A stretch of DNA of 36,440 nucleotides. It comes from Dehalococcoidales bacterium (GTDB taxonomy: Bacteria; Chloroflexota; Dehalococcoidia; Lucifugimonadales; Lucifugimonadaceae). The position numbers and the translations under genes were made by a program. The stretch is from assembly GCA_009937255.1 (NCBI GenBank), contig JAACCT010000046.1, forward strand, positions 1 to 36,440, written 5' to 3'. The notes beneath the pieces are model-generated. The model saw nothing but the letters and a program-made list of their open reading frames with translations. It made no database searches and had not been told where the DNA came from. Positions 24,201 through 32,127 of this stretch are shown one piece after another (position 1 is the first letter of the stretch; every line of letters begins with the position of its first letter).

Positions 24201-26201
24201 GTGTCTAATAAAAAAATAAAACCATCGTTTATAGATATTATTGAAGGTGGTACAGAAAAAAATTATAGAATTCAAACTCATGCTGAAGGGCCAAAAGGAA
24301 AAATTCCTTTTACCGCAGAAATTTTAATTAACGAACCAAGTGGAAATCATTTCGGGCTAACCCAAAACGCAGGAATGGGATGGGATCCTAAAGAACTTTT
24401 AAGAAAGCAATTTTTAATTCTTTCTACAAGCGGAGGAATGAAAGATAAAGATGGATCTCCTGTGGCTCTTGGATTTCATACTGGACATTGGGAATTAGCT
24501 TCTTTAGTAGAAAAATCTGCGAATACAATTAATGAATTAGGAGGACTTCCTTTTGCTGCTTACTGCTCAGATCCATGCGATGGAAGAACTCAAGGTACTA
24601 CAGGAATGTTTGACTCTCTGCCATATAGAAATGATGCCGCAAAGGTTTTTAGAAGAATTGCCAGATCATTACCAACAGCTAAGGCTATTATGGGAATCGC
24701 CTCATGTGATAAGGGTCTTCCTGCTATGATGATGGCATTAGCAGGAATGACAAACAAACCTTCAATAATTGTTCCTGGCGGATCAACATTAGCTCCAAAT
24801 AATGGAGAGGATGCTGGGAAAATACAATCAATTGGAGCTCGTTTTTCTCAAGGTGAAATCACATTAGATTATGCACAAGATATGGGGTGTAGGGCTTGCG
24901 CTTCACCTGGAGGTGGGTGTCAATTTCTAGGTACAGCTGGAACTTCTCAAGTAATAGCTGAATCTTTAGGAATCGCGCTTACACATTCGGCTTGTACCCC
25001 CTCTGGAACTCCTGCATGGCTAGATAATGCAAAAAGATCCGCTAAAGCTTTAATGAATCTTGAAGAAAATAATATTACTATAGACCAAATATTAACTGAT
25101 CAAGCGTTTGAAAATGCAATGGTTCTTCATGCTGCATGTGGAGGGTCAACTAATCTACTCCTTCATTTACCTGCAATTGCACATTCTGTTGGTAGAAAAA
25201 GAATGACCGTTGATGATTGGGCAAGAGTAAATAGTTATGTACCAAGATTAGTAGATGTTCTTCCTAACGGACCTGTGGGCCATCCAACTTCTCAATTTTA
25301 TGCAGCTGGTGGTGTTCCAGAAGTTATGTTAAATCTAAAAAAACTTGGATTACTAAATCTTGATGTATTAACTGTTACAGGAAAAACCTTAAGAGAAAAT
25401 TTAGAATGGTGGGAAGAATCTGATAGAAGAAAATATGTTAGAACTTTTTTATCTGAAAATGACAAAATAAATCCTGAAAATGTAATTATGACTAAGTCAA
25501 ATGCTACATTAAAAGGATTAACTTCTACTGTTACTTTTCCTAAAGGTAATATTGCTCCTGAAGGATCCGTAATAAAATCAACTGCAATTGATCCAACTGT
25601 TATAGATGATGATGGTATTTATAGAAATACTGGTCTTGCTAGAGTTTTTAATTCTGAAAAAGAAGCGATGAACTCAATTAAATCTACAGGTCCTGATCAA
25701 TTAAAAAAAGGTGAAATTTTAGTCATAATCTGTGGAGGTCCTAATGGGACAGGAATGGAAGAAACTTATCAAATAACCGCAGCTCTTAAGCATTTATCAT
25801 ATGGAAAACATATAGCTCTTTTAACAGATGCAAGATTTTCTGGAGTCTCTACAGGAGCATGTATTGGACATATAGGGCCAGAAGCTTTAGCCGGTGGTCC
25901 GGTTGGTCTATTAAAAGATTCAGATCTTATAGAAATTATAATTGATACAAAAAAGCTAACAGGATCAGTAAACCTTGTTGGAGAAAAAAATAATAATCAT
26001 GGAAAAGCTTGGGGAGACAATCAATTATCTGTAAGAAGTGCTTCGTTAGAAATTAAAGCAAACGAGAATTTACCCGATGATACAAGATTATGGGCAGCGC
26101 TTCAGGATGTTAGCGGAGGAACTTGGGGAGGATGCGTTTATGATGTGGATAAAATTATTGAAACATTAAAAGCAGGAAAAGAAGCTTTAAAGAAAAGATA
26201 A
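24201..26201 (+). CDS. yjhG: YjhG/YagF-type sugar-acid dehydratase (IlvD/Edd superfamily)
   Basis: Probable D-xylonate-type dehydratase giving a 2-keto-3-deoxy sugar acid, with an Fe-S cluster. At 666 residues it matches the long YjhG/YagF branch (E. coli YjhG 655) rather than IlvD (about 560). Fe-S/substrate motifs are SDPCDGRTQGTTGMFDSLPY (about residues 123-142), SCDKGLPAMMMAL and MGCRACASPGGGCQFLGTAG. Late motifs are LLTDARFSGVSTGACIGH and the DTRLWAALQDVSGGTWGGCVYDVDKI end, both close to YjhG. The start is GTG at 24201, with AGGAGA seven nt upstream; the TTG at 24198 is too close. It leads ten co-directional genes and the next ATG lies one nt after its stop. Confidence 0.9.
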   Translation: MSNKKIKPSFIDIIEGGTEKNYRIQTHAEGPKGKIPFTAEILINEPSGNHFGLTQNAGMGWDPKELLRKQFLILSTSGGMKDKDGSPVALGFHTGHWELASLVEKSANTINELGGLPFAAYCSDPCDGRTQGTTGMFDSLPYRNDAAKVFRRIARSLPTAKAIMGIASCDKGLPAMMMALAGMTNKPSIIVPGGSTLAPNNGEDAGKIQSIGARFSQGEITLDYAQDMGCRACASPGGGCQFLGTAGTSQVIAESLGIALTHSACTPSGTPAWLDNAKRSAKALMNLEENNITIDQILTDQAFENAMVLHAACGGSTNLLLHLPAIAHSVGRKRMTVDDWARVNSYVPRLVDVLPNGPVGHPTSQFYAAGGVPEVMLNLKKLGLLNLDVLTVTGKTLRENLEWWEESDRRKYVRTFLSENDKINPENVIMTKSNATLKGLTSTVTFPKGNIAPEGSVIKSTAIDPTVIDDDGIYRNTGLARVFNSEKEAMNSIKSTGPDQLKKGEILVIICGGPNGTGMEETYQITAALKHLSYGKHIALLTDARFSGVSTGACIGHIGPEALAGGPVGLLKDSDLIEIIIDTKKLTGSVNLVGEKNNNHGKAWGDNQLSVRSASLEIKANENLPDDTRLWAALQDVSGGTWGGCVYDVDKIIETLKAGKEALKKR

Positions 26202-26202
26202 A

Positions 26203-27477
26203 ATGACAATAAAAATAATTTCAGTAAATAAAAATAATTTCATCGAATGGAGAAAATCTATAAGAAGAGTTTTTGGAGATATTCCAAAAGATGAAGATGT
26301 AAAAAGACTTGCAAGAGACAGGATGATGAATCCTATTAGCGAATGGAAGTCTAATAATAACAGGTTAATTGCAGCCATTGATGAAGATACTGAAAGAATA
26401 GTAGGAACCGGAGGGGCAGATAAACTTGAAATTACAATTCCTGGAGGGAAACCTATAGATATGGCAGGAATTGCTTATATGGGAACCGCTCCTACCCATA
26501 AACGTAAAGGGATTTTTTCATCTATGATGAGAAAATTACATGATCAAGCCACAGACAGAGGAGATGCTTTAGCAGGGTTATGGGCTTCACAATCTTTGCT
26601 TTACTCAAGATTTGGGTACGGACTTGCAACATATAGAGAAGATTGGGAAATTTATTCTCATAACACCAAAATAAATAAAAAGGCTTCTGATGATATTAAA
26701 TTGGAGTTTGTTGATAAAGATAAAGCATTAATTGAAATTCCTAAAATTTATGATCAATTTAGAAAAAATCAAAATGGTTTTACTGACAAATCAGAAGGTT
26801 ATTGGAAGTATTTATTACATGAAGACGAAAAAAGTAAATATAATAAATCAGGCATGAGTGGATTCTTTTTTGTTATCTGCTATAAAAATGAAAAACCTTC
26901 AGGATATATTTTTTATAATATAAAAAAAGAATCTGGAGTGGCTCATGAGGATGATAAGGGTGAATTAATAGTTCAAGAACAAATAGCCCTTGATACTGAT
27001 TCAAATATTGCATTGTGGAATTTTATTTTTGGAGTTGAATTAATTGAAAAGGTTTATATAAATAGAAGAGCACCCAGTGATCCTTTATATTTTTTATTAG
27101 AGAATCCCAGAAAACTAGAAAGAAACACCATTGATGGACTATGGGTAAGAATAATTGATATAAAAAAATTGCTTGAATCTAGAGAATATAATTATAAAGG
27201 CAAAATTATTATTGAATTAAAAGGTCAAAACCAACCAGATATTGAGGGCATATATGAGTTAGAAACAGATGGGAAAATTTCTGAAGTAAAAAAAGTTAAA
27301 TCAAAGCCAGATGTTATTATGCGGCCCTCAGACTTAAGCTCTTGTTATTTTGGTGCTGTTTCTGCTTATGAATTATTTCAAGCTGGTAATATTGAATTTA
27401 ATAGAAATAATTTAATTAAAGATTTTTCAAATATGTTTTCAGTTACTAAAAAACCTTGGTGTAATACAGATTTTTAA
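26203..27477 (+). CDS. Eis-like GNAT N-acetyltransferase
   Basis: A 424-residue protein of the Eis type. An N-terminal GNAT domain (about residues 1-150) has the acetyl-CoA-binding segment AGIAYMGTAPTHKRKGIFSSMM (about residues 88-109). Next comes ALAGLWASQSLLYSRFGYGLATYREDWEI, a typical Eis-family junction. A second GNAT-like middle and a C-terminal SCP2-like part (about 320-424, with KPDVIMRPSDLSSCYFGAVSAYELFQAG) follow. Mycobacterial Eis acetylates lysines of proteins and aminoglycosides; the substrate here is unknown. It starts one nt after the dehydratase stop and ends directly at the next gene. Its presence in a sugar-acid operon is unexplained. Confidence 0.85.
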   Translation: MTIKIISVNKNNFIEWRKSIRRVFGDIPKDEDVKRLARDRMMNPISEWKSNNNRLIAAIDEDTERIVGTGGADKLEITIPGGKPIDMAGIAYMGTAPTHKRKGIFSSMMRKLHDQATDRGDALAGLWASQSLLYSRFGYGLATYREDWEIYSHNTKINKKASDDIKLEFVDKDKALIEIPKIYDQFRKNQNGFTDKSEGYWKYLLHEDEKSKYNKSGMSGFFFVICYKNEKPSGYIFYNIKKESGVAHEDDKGELIVQEQIALDTDSNIALWNFIFGVELIEKVYINRRAPSDPLYFLLENPRKLERNTIDGLWVRIIDIKKLLESREYNYKGKIIIELKGQNQPDIEGIYELETDGKISEVKKVKSKPDVIMRPSDLSSCYFGAVSAYELFQAGNIEFNRNNLIKDFSNMFSVTKKPWCNTDF

Positions 27478-28206
27478 ATGATTAATATAAAAAATACATA
27501 TAAAGTTCAAGGAATGACATGTGATGATTGCGTGCAAACAATTAAAACTAAATTAGAACTAGAAAACGAAATAACTGAAGTAAATATTAGCTTGAGCGAG
27601 TCTAAATTAACAGTAATTTCAAATAAAAATTATGAGCCTGAAGATTTAAATAAAATAATTAAAAATGTAGTAAATTACTATATTGAAAACAACAAATCAA
27701 ATAAGTACAAACAAGACAAGCTGACTGATTATATTAAGACCTATAAACCTATTTTGCTGGCTCTATTTTTTGTAGTATTATTAGCAGTAATTTCTTCCAT
27801 AGAACGAAGCTTTAGCTATAAAGAATTTTTTAGATTATATATGGGGTATTTTTTTATAATATTTTCTTTTTTAAAACTTCAAAATATAAAACAGTTTGCC
27901 CTGTCTTTTTCAAAATATGATCCTATTTCTCAAAAATTTTTTAACTTTGGAATAATATATCCTTTTTTAGAATTACTACTTGGAATACTATTTATTTTAA
28001 ATTTTTTAGGATTAACTATAAATATACTTACAATTATAATTTTTATTCCTCAAACAATTGGTGTCATAATTAAATTAAAAAATAATGAGAAAATATCCTG
28101 TGCGTGCGTTGGTACTTCAACAGAAATACCTATTTCAAATTTAACAATTTTGGAAAATATAATCATGTGCCTAATGGCTATTTATATGATAGCTGTTAGT
28201 ATTTAG
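27478..28206 (+). CDS. HMA-domain fused to a MauE/DoxX-like membrane domain
   Basis: A 242-residue fusion. Residues 5-70 form a heavy-metal-associated domain with the Cu/Hg-binding MTCDDC motif (GMTCDDCV, about residues 13-20). Residues 90-242 form a four-span membrane domain of the MauE/DoxX kind (LLALFFVVLLAVISS, IFSFLKLQNIKQF, LLLGILFILNFLG, MCLMAIYMIAV). A further cysteine pair, SCACVG (about residue 202), sits in a loop, which MauE-like proteins use in disulfide or metal handling. The fusion suggests transfer of a metal ion or of reducing equivalents at the membrane. It starts with no gap after the Eis-like gene, and function in the operon is unknown. Confidence 0.75.
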   Translation: MINIKNTYKVQGMTCDDCVQTIKTKLELENEITEVNISLSESKLTVISNKNYEPEDLNKIIKNVVNYYIENNKSNKYKQDKLTDYIKTYKPILLALFFVVLLAVISSIERSFSYKEFFRLYMGYFFIIFSFLKLQNIKQFALSFSKYDPISQKFFNFGIIYPFLELLLGILFILNFLGLTINILTIIIFIPQTIGVIIKLKNNEKISCACVGTSTEIPISNLTILENIIMCLMAIYMIAVSI

Positions 28207-28208
28207 AT

Positions 28209-28337
28209 ATGAGTATAAAAAGGGAAAATTTCCAATTACCCTTAGATGCAAAATTAGTTTTAGATTTCAAAAGAGGTTTATTTATTCAAAAAAAAATAGA
28301 TTCTGTATATAAATCACCAGAAGATGAAAAAATATAA
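28209..28337 (+). CDS. Small 42-residue ORF of unknown function
   Basis: ATG at 28209, two nt after the previous stop, opens a 42-residue frame ending TAA at 28335-28337. The peptide starts MSIKRENFQLPLDAKLVLDF and ends with a charged PEDEKI. It has no membrane span and no ribosome site of note. Position between operon genes and the 19-nt distance to the next gene suggest it may be translated by coupling. It could also be non-coding filler. Confidence 0.35.
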   Translation: MSIKRENFQLPLDAKLVLDFKRGLFIQKKIDSVYKSPEDEKI

Positions 28338-28356
28338 AAAAAAATAAGGAGACAAA

Positions 28357-28578
28357 ATGGGAAGATTACAAATTATGATGTTTGAAATATCAGGACTGTT
28401 AATTATTTCATTTGTATTAAGACTATTGATGAACAGTGCTGGAATTGAAGAAGGCGGTTTTTCAAGATGGTTTCCCGTTTTAGCAGCTCTGTGGATTGTT
28501 TACTCAATTCGATATAAGATGAGAAAAAAATTGTTAGTCAAACAAAAAGATAATAATGATAACGAAAAGCAAGACTAA
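28357..28578 (+). CDS. Small membrane protein of unknown function
   Basis: A 73-residue protein with two hydrophobic stretches, about residues 8-24 (FEISGLLIISFVLRLLM) and 34-50 (GFSRWFPVLAALWIVYS), followed by a basic and polar tail (YKMRKKLLVKQKDNNDNEKQD) that should face the cytoplasm. AAGGAG stands just upstream of the ATG at ideal distance, one of the clearest ribosome sites in the operon. The last 23 bp overlap the start of the DUF1800 gene. No family is recognised. It may serve as a membrane anchor for the neighbouring DUF1800 and DUF1501 proteins, which have no signal peptides; that is speculation. Confidence 0.6.
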   Translation: MGRLQIMMFEISGLLIISFVLRLLMNSAGIEEGGFSRWFPVLAALWIVYSIRYKMRKKLLVKQKDNNDNEKQD

Positions 28579-29956
28579 AAAAGAAGAAATAAGTCATTTA
28601 TTGAGAAGAGTTTGTTTTGGAGGCTCAAAAGAAGAAATTGATTTCTTAAGCAAAAAAAACTTTGAAGATGCAGTAGATTATTTACTCGACAATGAAGACA
28701 AAAACTCTGTTCCTACAGACTTATTAAGAAGATATCAAATTGATCTCTCAGATGTTAGAAGCGTAAATAGTTCTGGGGCTTTTTGGATGTACAGATTATC
28801 TCATTCTAAATTCCCTTTTGATGAAAAAATTCCATTATTTTGGCATAGAGTATTCGCTACAGGTCAGCACAAATTAATCCAAGGAAAGGTAATGACTTCT
28901 CAAATCGAGATGTTTAGAGATCATGGGTTAAGTAGTTTTGAAAATATTCTTATTCAGCTATCAAAAGATCCTGCTATGATCATGTGGTTAGATAATCAGG
29001 ATAATCATAAAACTAATATAAATGAAAATTATGGAAGAGAAATTTTAGAATTATTTTCAATGGGTGTTGGAAGTTATTCTGAACAAGATATTAAGGAATG
29101 CTCAAGGGCATTCACAGGTTGGACAATTGAAAATATGCCTTATATGGCAATTAAGATGCGAAATAATACTGCCAGACCTTATAATTATGTAGCGTGGCAG
29201 TTCAAGTTTGATGAAAATGATCATGATTATGAAGAAAAAGAATTTTTAGGAGAGAAGGGTAATTTTAACGGAGAAGATGTAATAAGAATAATTTGCAAAC
29301 AAGAATCAACTGCAAGATATATTGCTAGGCATATTTATCATTTTTTTATAAAAGATGAACTTCCTGTACCACAGTGGCCACATAAAAAGCCTTTAGATGA
29401 AGAGGCTATTGATTTTATAGTAAAGGCATACTTTCAGCATTCTTATAATATCAGAGAGGTTCTTAGAGATTTATTTAAGTCAAAATACTTTAGAAATGAA
29501 AATGTTATTAACTACAGAATAAAAAGTCCTGCAGAATTGGTAGTTAATGCTGTTAGATTATCAGGTGGATTTGAAATTCCTTCAGAAGAAGTTTACCAAG
29601 CTACCATCAGTTCGGGATTAATGGGGCAGCCTTTACTGAACCCCACTTCAGTAGAAGGATGGCAAGGAGGAGAAGAGTGGATAAACACAGGTACAGTGGT
29701 ACAAAGAATTAATTTTGCAGCTGACTTCTTAGGAAATTCAAAGAAAAAATTAATAAAAAATATTATCCTAAAAAAACCTAATAAGAAAAACTTATTAGAA
29801 ATTTGCCTAGAAGAATTAGGCTATATAGTCCTTCATAAAACTACGGCTGTAGCGTTAAATGATCACATAAATGATAACGAATTTACCCTAAATGAAGAAT
29901 CTATTTCTATAATTATTAAATTAATTGCCTCTTCAAGGGAATTTCAAATGACCTAA
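28556..29956 (+). CDS. DUF1800 family protein
   Basis: A 466-residue protein with the family start HLLRRVCFGGSKEEIDFL (about residues 14-31), then LFWHRVFATGQHK, a DPAMIMWLDNQ segment and the conserved core NINENYGREILELFSMGVGSYSEQDIKECSRAFTGW. A C-terminal TSVEGWQGGEEWINTGT stretch precedes a helical end with ASSREFQMT, as usual for the family. No signal peptide is visible, unlike many DUF1800 proteins. Activity of the family is unknown; it is often encoded next to DUF1501, as here with one gene between. The start ATG lies inside the previous gene. Confidence 0.85.
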   Translation: MITKSKTKKEEISHLLRRVCFGGSKEEIDFLSKKNFEDAVDYLLDNEDKNSVPTDLLRRYQIDLSDVRSVNSSGAFWMYRLSHSKFPFDEKIPLFWHRVFATGQHKLIQGKVMTSQIEMFRDHGLSSFENILIQLSKDPAMIMWLDNQDNHKTNINENYGREILELFSMGVGSYSEQDIKECSRAFTGWTIENMPYMAIKMRNNTARPYNYVAWQFKFDENDHDYEEKEFLGEKGNFNGEDVIRIICKQESTARYIARHIYHFFIKDELPVPQWPHKKPLDEEAIDFIVKAYFQHSYNIREVLRDLFKSKYFRNENVINYRIKSPAELVVNAVRLSGGFEIPSEEVYQATISSGLMGQPLLNPTSVEGWQGGEEWINTGTVVQRINFAADFLGNSKKKLIKNIILKKPNKKNLLEICLEELGYIVLHKTTAVALNDHINDNEFTLNEESISIIIKLIASSREFQMT

Positions 29957-29958
29957 TT

Positions 29959-29984
29959 AAAAAACTTAATGAAAAAACTTAATG
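29959..29984 (+). repeat. Tandem 13-bp duplication that duplicates the NHL start codon
   Basis: AAAAAACTTAATG occurs head to tail at 29959-29971 and 29972-29984. Both copies end in ATG. Only the first (29969) opens the long frame; the second leads to a stop after three codons because 13 is not a multiple of three. It is probably a slippage duplication, and could lower or modulate translation of the gene. Confidence 0.7.
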
Positions 29985-30979
29985 AAAAAATAAATATTCA
30001 ATATTCACATTCTGTAGGTTTTACCGCAGATGTTGGAGGCAGAGGTTTTCATTTACCTAGGGATCTAGCTATAAATAGTGAAAATAAAGTTTATGTGGTC
30101 AATAGGAGTGGAGCATTTCATACAGTAGGATTAAGAATTTCAATGCTAGATATAGAAAATAATTATTTTGGAGAATTTTCTAAGTTTGGGAAAAAACCAG
30201 GAGAACTTTATTGGCCTTGTTCATTAACTTTCGACTCAAAAGATAATGTTTATATTACAGATGAATATACTCATACTATTTCAATTTTTAGTCCTGAGGG
30301 AGATTTCATAAAACGTTGGGGAGTTAGAGGAGAAAAAGAAGGTGAATTAAACTTTCCATCAGGCATAACAACCGATAATAATGATCTTCTTTATATAACT
30401 GATAACCTGAATAACAGAATTCAGGTTATGACACTTGAAGGTGATTTTATAAAAACTTGGGGTAAGGAAGGAAATGAACCAGGTAATTTTGATAAACCTT
30501 GGGGTATAAAAATAATAAATGAAAATATTTTAGTGGCTGACTGGAGAAATGATAGAATCCAAATATTTGATAAAGATGGTTATTTTTTAGATCAATTTGG
30601 AAAATCTGGAAGAAAAGAAGGTGAATTATTTAGACCCTCGGATGTTACTCAAGATAAAAATGGATTTTATTATGTTTGTGATTGGGGAAATCAGAAAATA
30701 CAAATTTTTGAAAAAGATTTTAATTATTGTGGCTTTTTAAGAGGTGAAGCTACTCTATCAGAGTGGGCAAAGGAATATCTTGAGGCAAACATTGACGAAA
30801 AAAAAGCTAGAGAAAGCTTTGTTCCTGTAATTCCTATAAATAATTTAGAGCCTCACGAAGAATCTGCAAGAATTGAATCATATTTTTGGGATCCAACTTC
30901 AATAATTATTGATAATAATCAAAATCTTTTAGTTTTAGACTCTAATAGAAATAGAATACAAATTTTTAAGATAAATTAG
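29969..30979 (+). CDS. NHL-repeat beta-propeller protein
   Basis: A 336-residue protein of six NHL-type blades. Each blade has P-x-x-I/L/V-x-x-D at its start and a VYI-x-D or ILVADW-type strand, with NRIQ(I/V)F or TISIF at its end: about residues 30-56, 78-105, 125-150, 170-197, 218-244 and 309-335. The tails EGDFIKRWG, EGDFIKTWG and DGYFLDQFG repeat between blades. No signal peptide is visible. NHL propellers bind proteins, RNA or carbohydrates, and some act as lyases; the role here is unknown. It lies between DUF1800 and DUF1501, with spacing of 12 and 8 nt. No ribosome site is obvious before the ATG. Confidence 0.85.
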   Translation: MKKLNEKINIQYSHSVGFTADVGGRGFHLPRDLAINSENKVYVVNRSGAFHTVGLRISMLDIENNYFGEFSKFGKKPGELYWPCSLTFDSKDNVYITDEYTHTISIFSPEGDFIKRWGVRGEKEGELNFPSGITTDNNDLLYITDNLNNRIQVMTLEGDFIKTWGKEGNEPGNFDKPWGIKIINENILVADWRNDRIQIFDKDGYFLDQFGKSGRKEGELFRPSDVTQDKNGFYYVCDWGNQKIQIFEKDFNYCGFLRGEATLSEWAKEYLEANIDEKKARESFVPVIPINNLEPHEESARIESYFWDPTSIIIDNNQNLLVLDSNRNRIQIFKIN

Positions 30980-30987
30980 GAAAAGCC

Positions 30988-32115
30988 ATGAAATCAAATC
31001 AAGAAAAAGTTCTAGTTACAATTCAGCTTTCTGGAGGAAACGATTATTTAAATTGTATTGTCCCTTGGGAAAATCCAATTTATCGTGACTCAAGAAAAAA
31101 TATAATGTTAAAAGATGAAGAAATAATTCCTTTAGACAACAAACTCGGACTAAACCCAGGTATGGGAATCATGAAAAAGTTCTACGAGGAAGGAAATTTA
31201 GCTATTATTCATGGAGTTGGTTATCCAACACCAAATAGATCTCATTTCAGATCAATGGATATATGGCACACATCTGAACCAAATAAAGTAGGTTCAAAAG
31301 GCTGGTTAGGTCAGGCAATAAAAGATATAGATCCAAATGGAGATAATGTCGTAACGGCTGTTAATTTTAGTGAATATTTACCTAGAGCTTTAGTAGCACC
31401 TGATGTTCCTGTTACTTCTGTTGGGGATATAGATAATTATGGGTTATTCACCTCTATTTTAGGCGAAACAAACAAAACAAAAGCCATGGATACATTTAAA
31501 AGATTCTATAGCCCTGTAATGGGCAATGACTTTATAATGAATTATCTTGGAAAAACAGGGTTAGATGCTGTTAAAGGAATAGATATTATCAACGAAGCAC
31601 CAAAGCTATACAAATCAAATATTGAATATCCTGACACAAATATAGCAAAACAATTAAAAGGTGTGGCTCAAGTTCATTTTGCAGATTTTGGAACTAGAAT
31701 CTTTTATGTAAATCATGGTGGATTTGATACACATACCAATGAAGTAGTTTTACAGGAATATTTGTGGCAACAGCTTTCAGATGGATTGAGTTCTTTTTTT
31801 GAAGACTTAAAAGAGCACAATAAAGGCAAGGAAGTCTTAGTCTTTATTTTTTCAGAATTTGGAAGGCGAGTTGATGATAATGGAACTGGAACAGATCATG
31901 GATCTGGAGGAGTATCATTCCTGATTGGGGAAAGTGTAAAAGGTGGACATTATAATGAATATCCTTCTTTAGATCCAAAGGATAGAGTCGAAGGTGATTT
32001 AAAATTTAACTTTGATTTTAGAGGCTTATATTCTGATATTTTAGAAGATTGGCTATCAATTGAAGCAAAAGATATTGTTGGTGGAAATTTTGAAAAAATA
32101 AAACCATTTATATAA
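30988..32115 (+). CDS. DUF1501 family protein
   Basis: A 375-residue protein with the family start VTIQLSGGNDYLNCIVPWEN (about residues 9-28), the HGVGYPTPNRSHFRSMDIWHT core (about 75-95), FYVNHGGFDTHTNE (about 238-251) and FSEFGRRVDDNGTGTDHGSGG (about 289-309), which are the metal-site-like motifs of this alkaline-phosphatase-fold family. The usual Tat signal is missing, since the protein begins MKSNQEKVLVT, so it should stay in the cytoplasm. It is typically paired with DUF1800. The reaction is not known. AGGAAAAG just before the ATG is a good ribosome site; the sulfatase gene follows after 12 nt. Confidence 0.88.
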   Translation: MKSNQEKVLVTIQLSGGNDYLNCIVPWENPIYRDSRKNIMLKDEEIIPLDNKLGLNPGMGIMKKFYEEGNLAIIHGVGYPTPNRSHFRSMDIWHTSEPNKVGSKGWLGQAIKDIDPNGDNVVTAVNFSEYLPRALVAPDVPVTSVGDIDNYGLFTSILGETNKTKAMDTFKRFYSPVMGNDFIMNYLGKTGLDAVKGIDIINEAPKLYKSNIEYPDTNIAKQLKGVAQVHFADFGTRIFYVNHGGFDTHTNEVVLQEYLWQQLSDGLSSFFEDLKEHNKGKEVLVFIFSEFGRRVDDNGTGTDHGSGGVSFLIGESVKGGHYNEYPSLDPKDRVEGDLKFNFDFRGLYSDILEDWLSIEAKDIVGGNFEKIKPFI

Positions 32116-32127
32116 AAGGAGTTTAAT

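Noticed and set aside
24201-26201. Dihydroxy-acid dehydratase IlvD for branched-chain amino acids
   Set aside because: The length of 666 residues and specific motifs match the YjhG/YagF branch, not IlvD.
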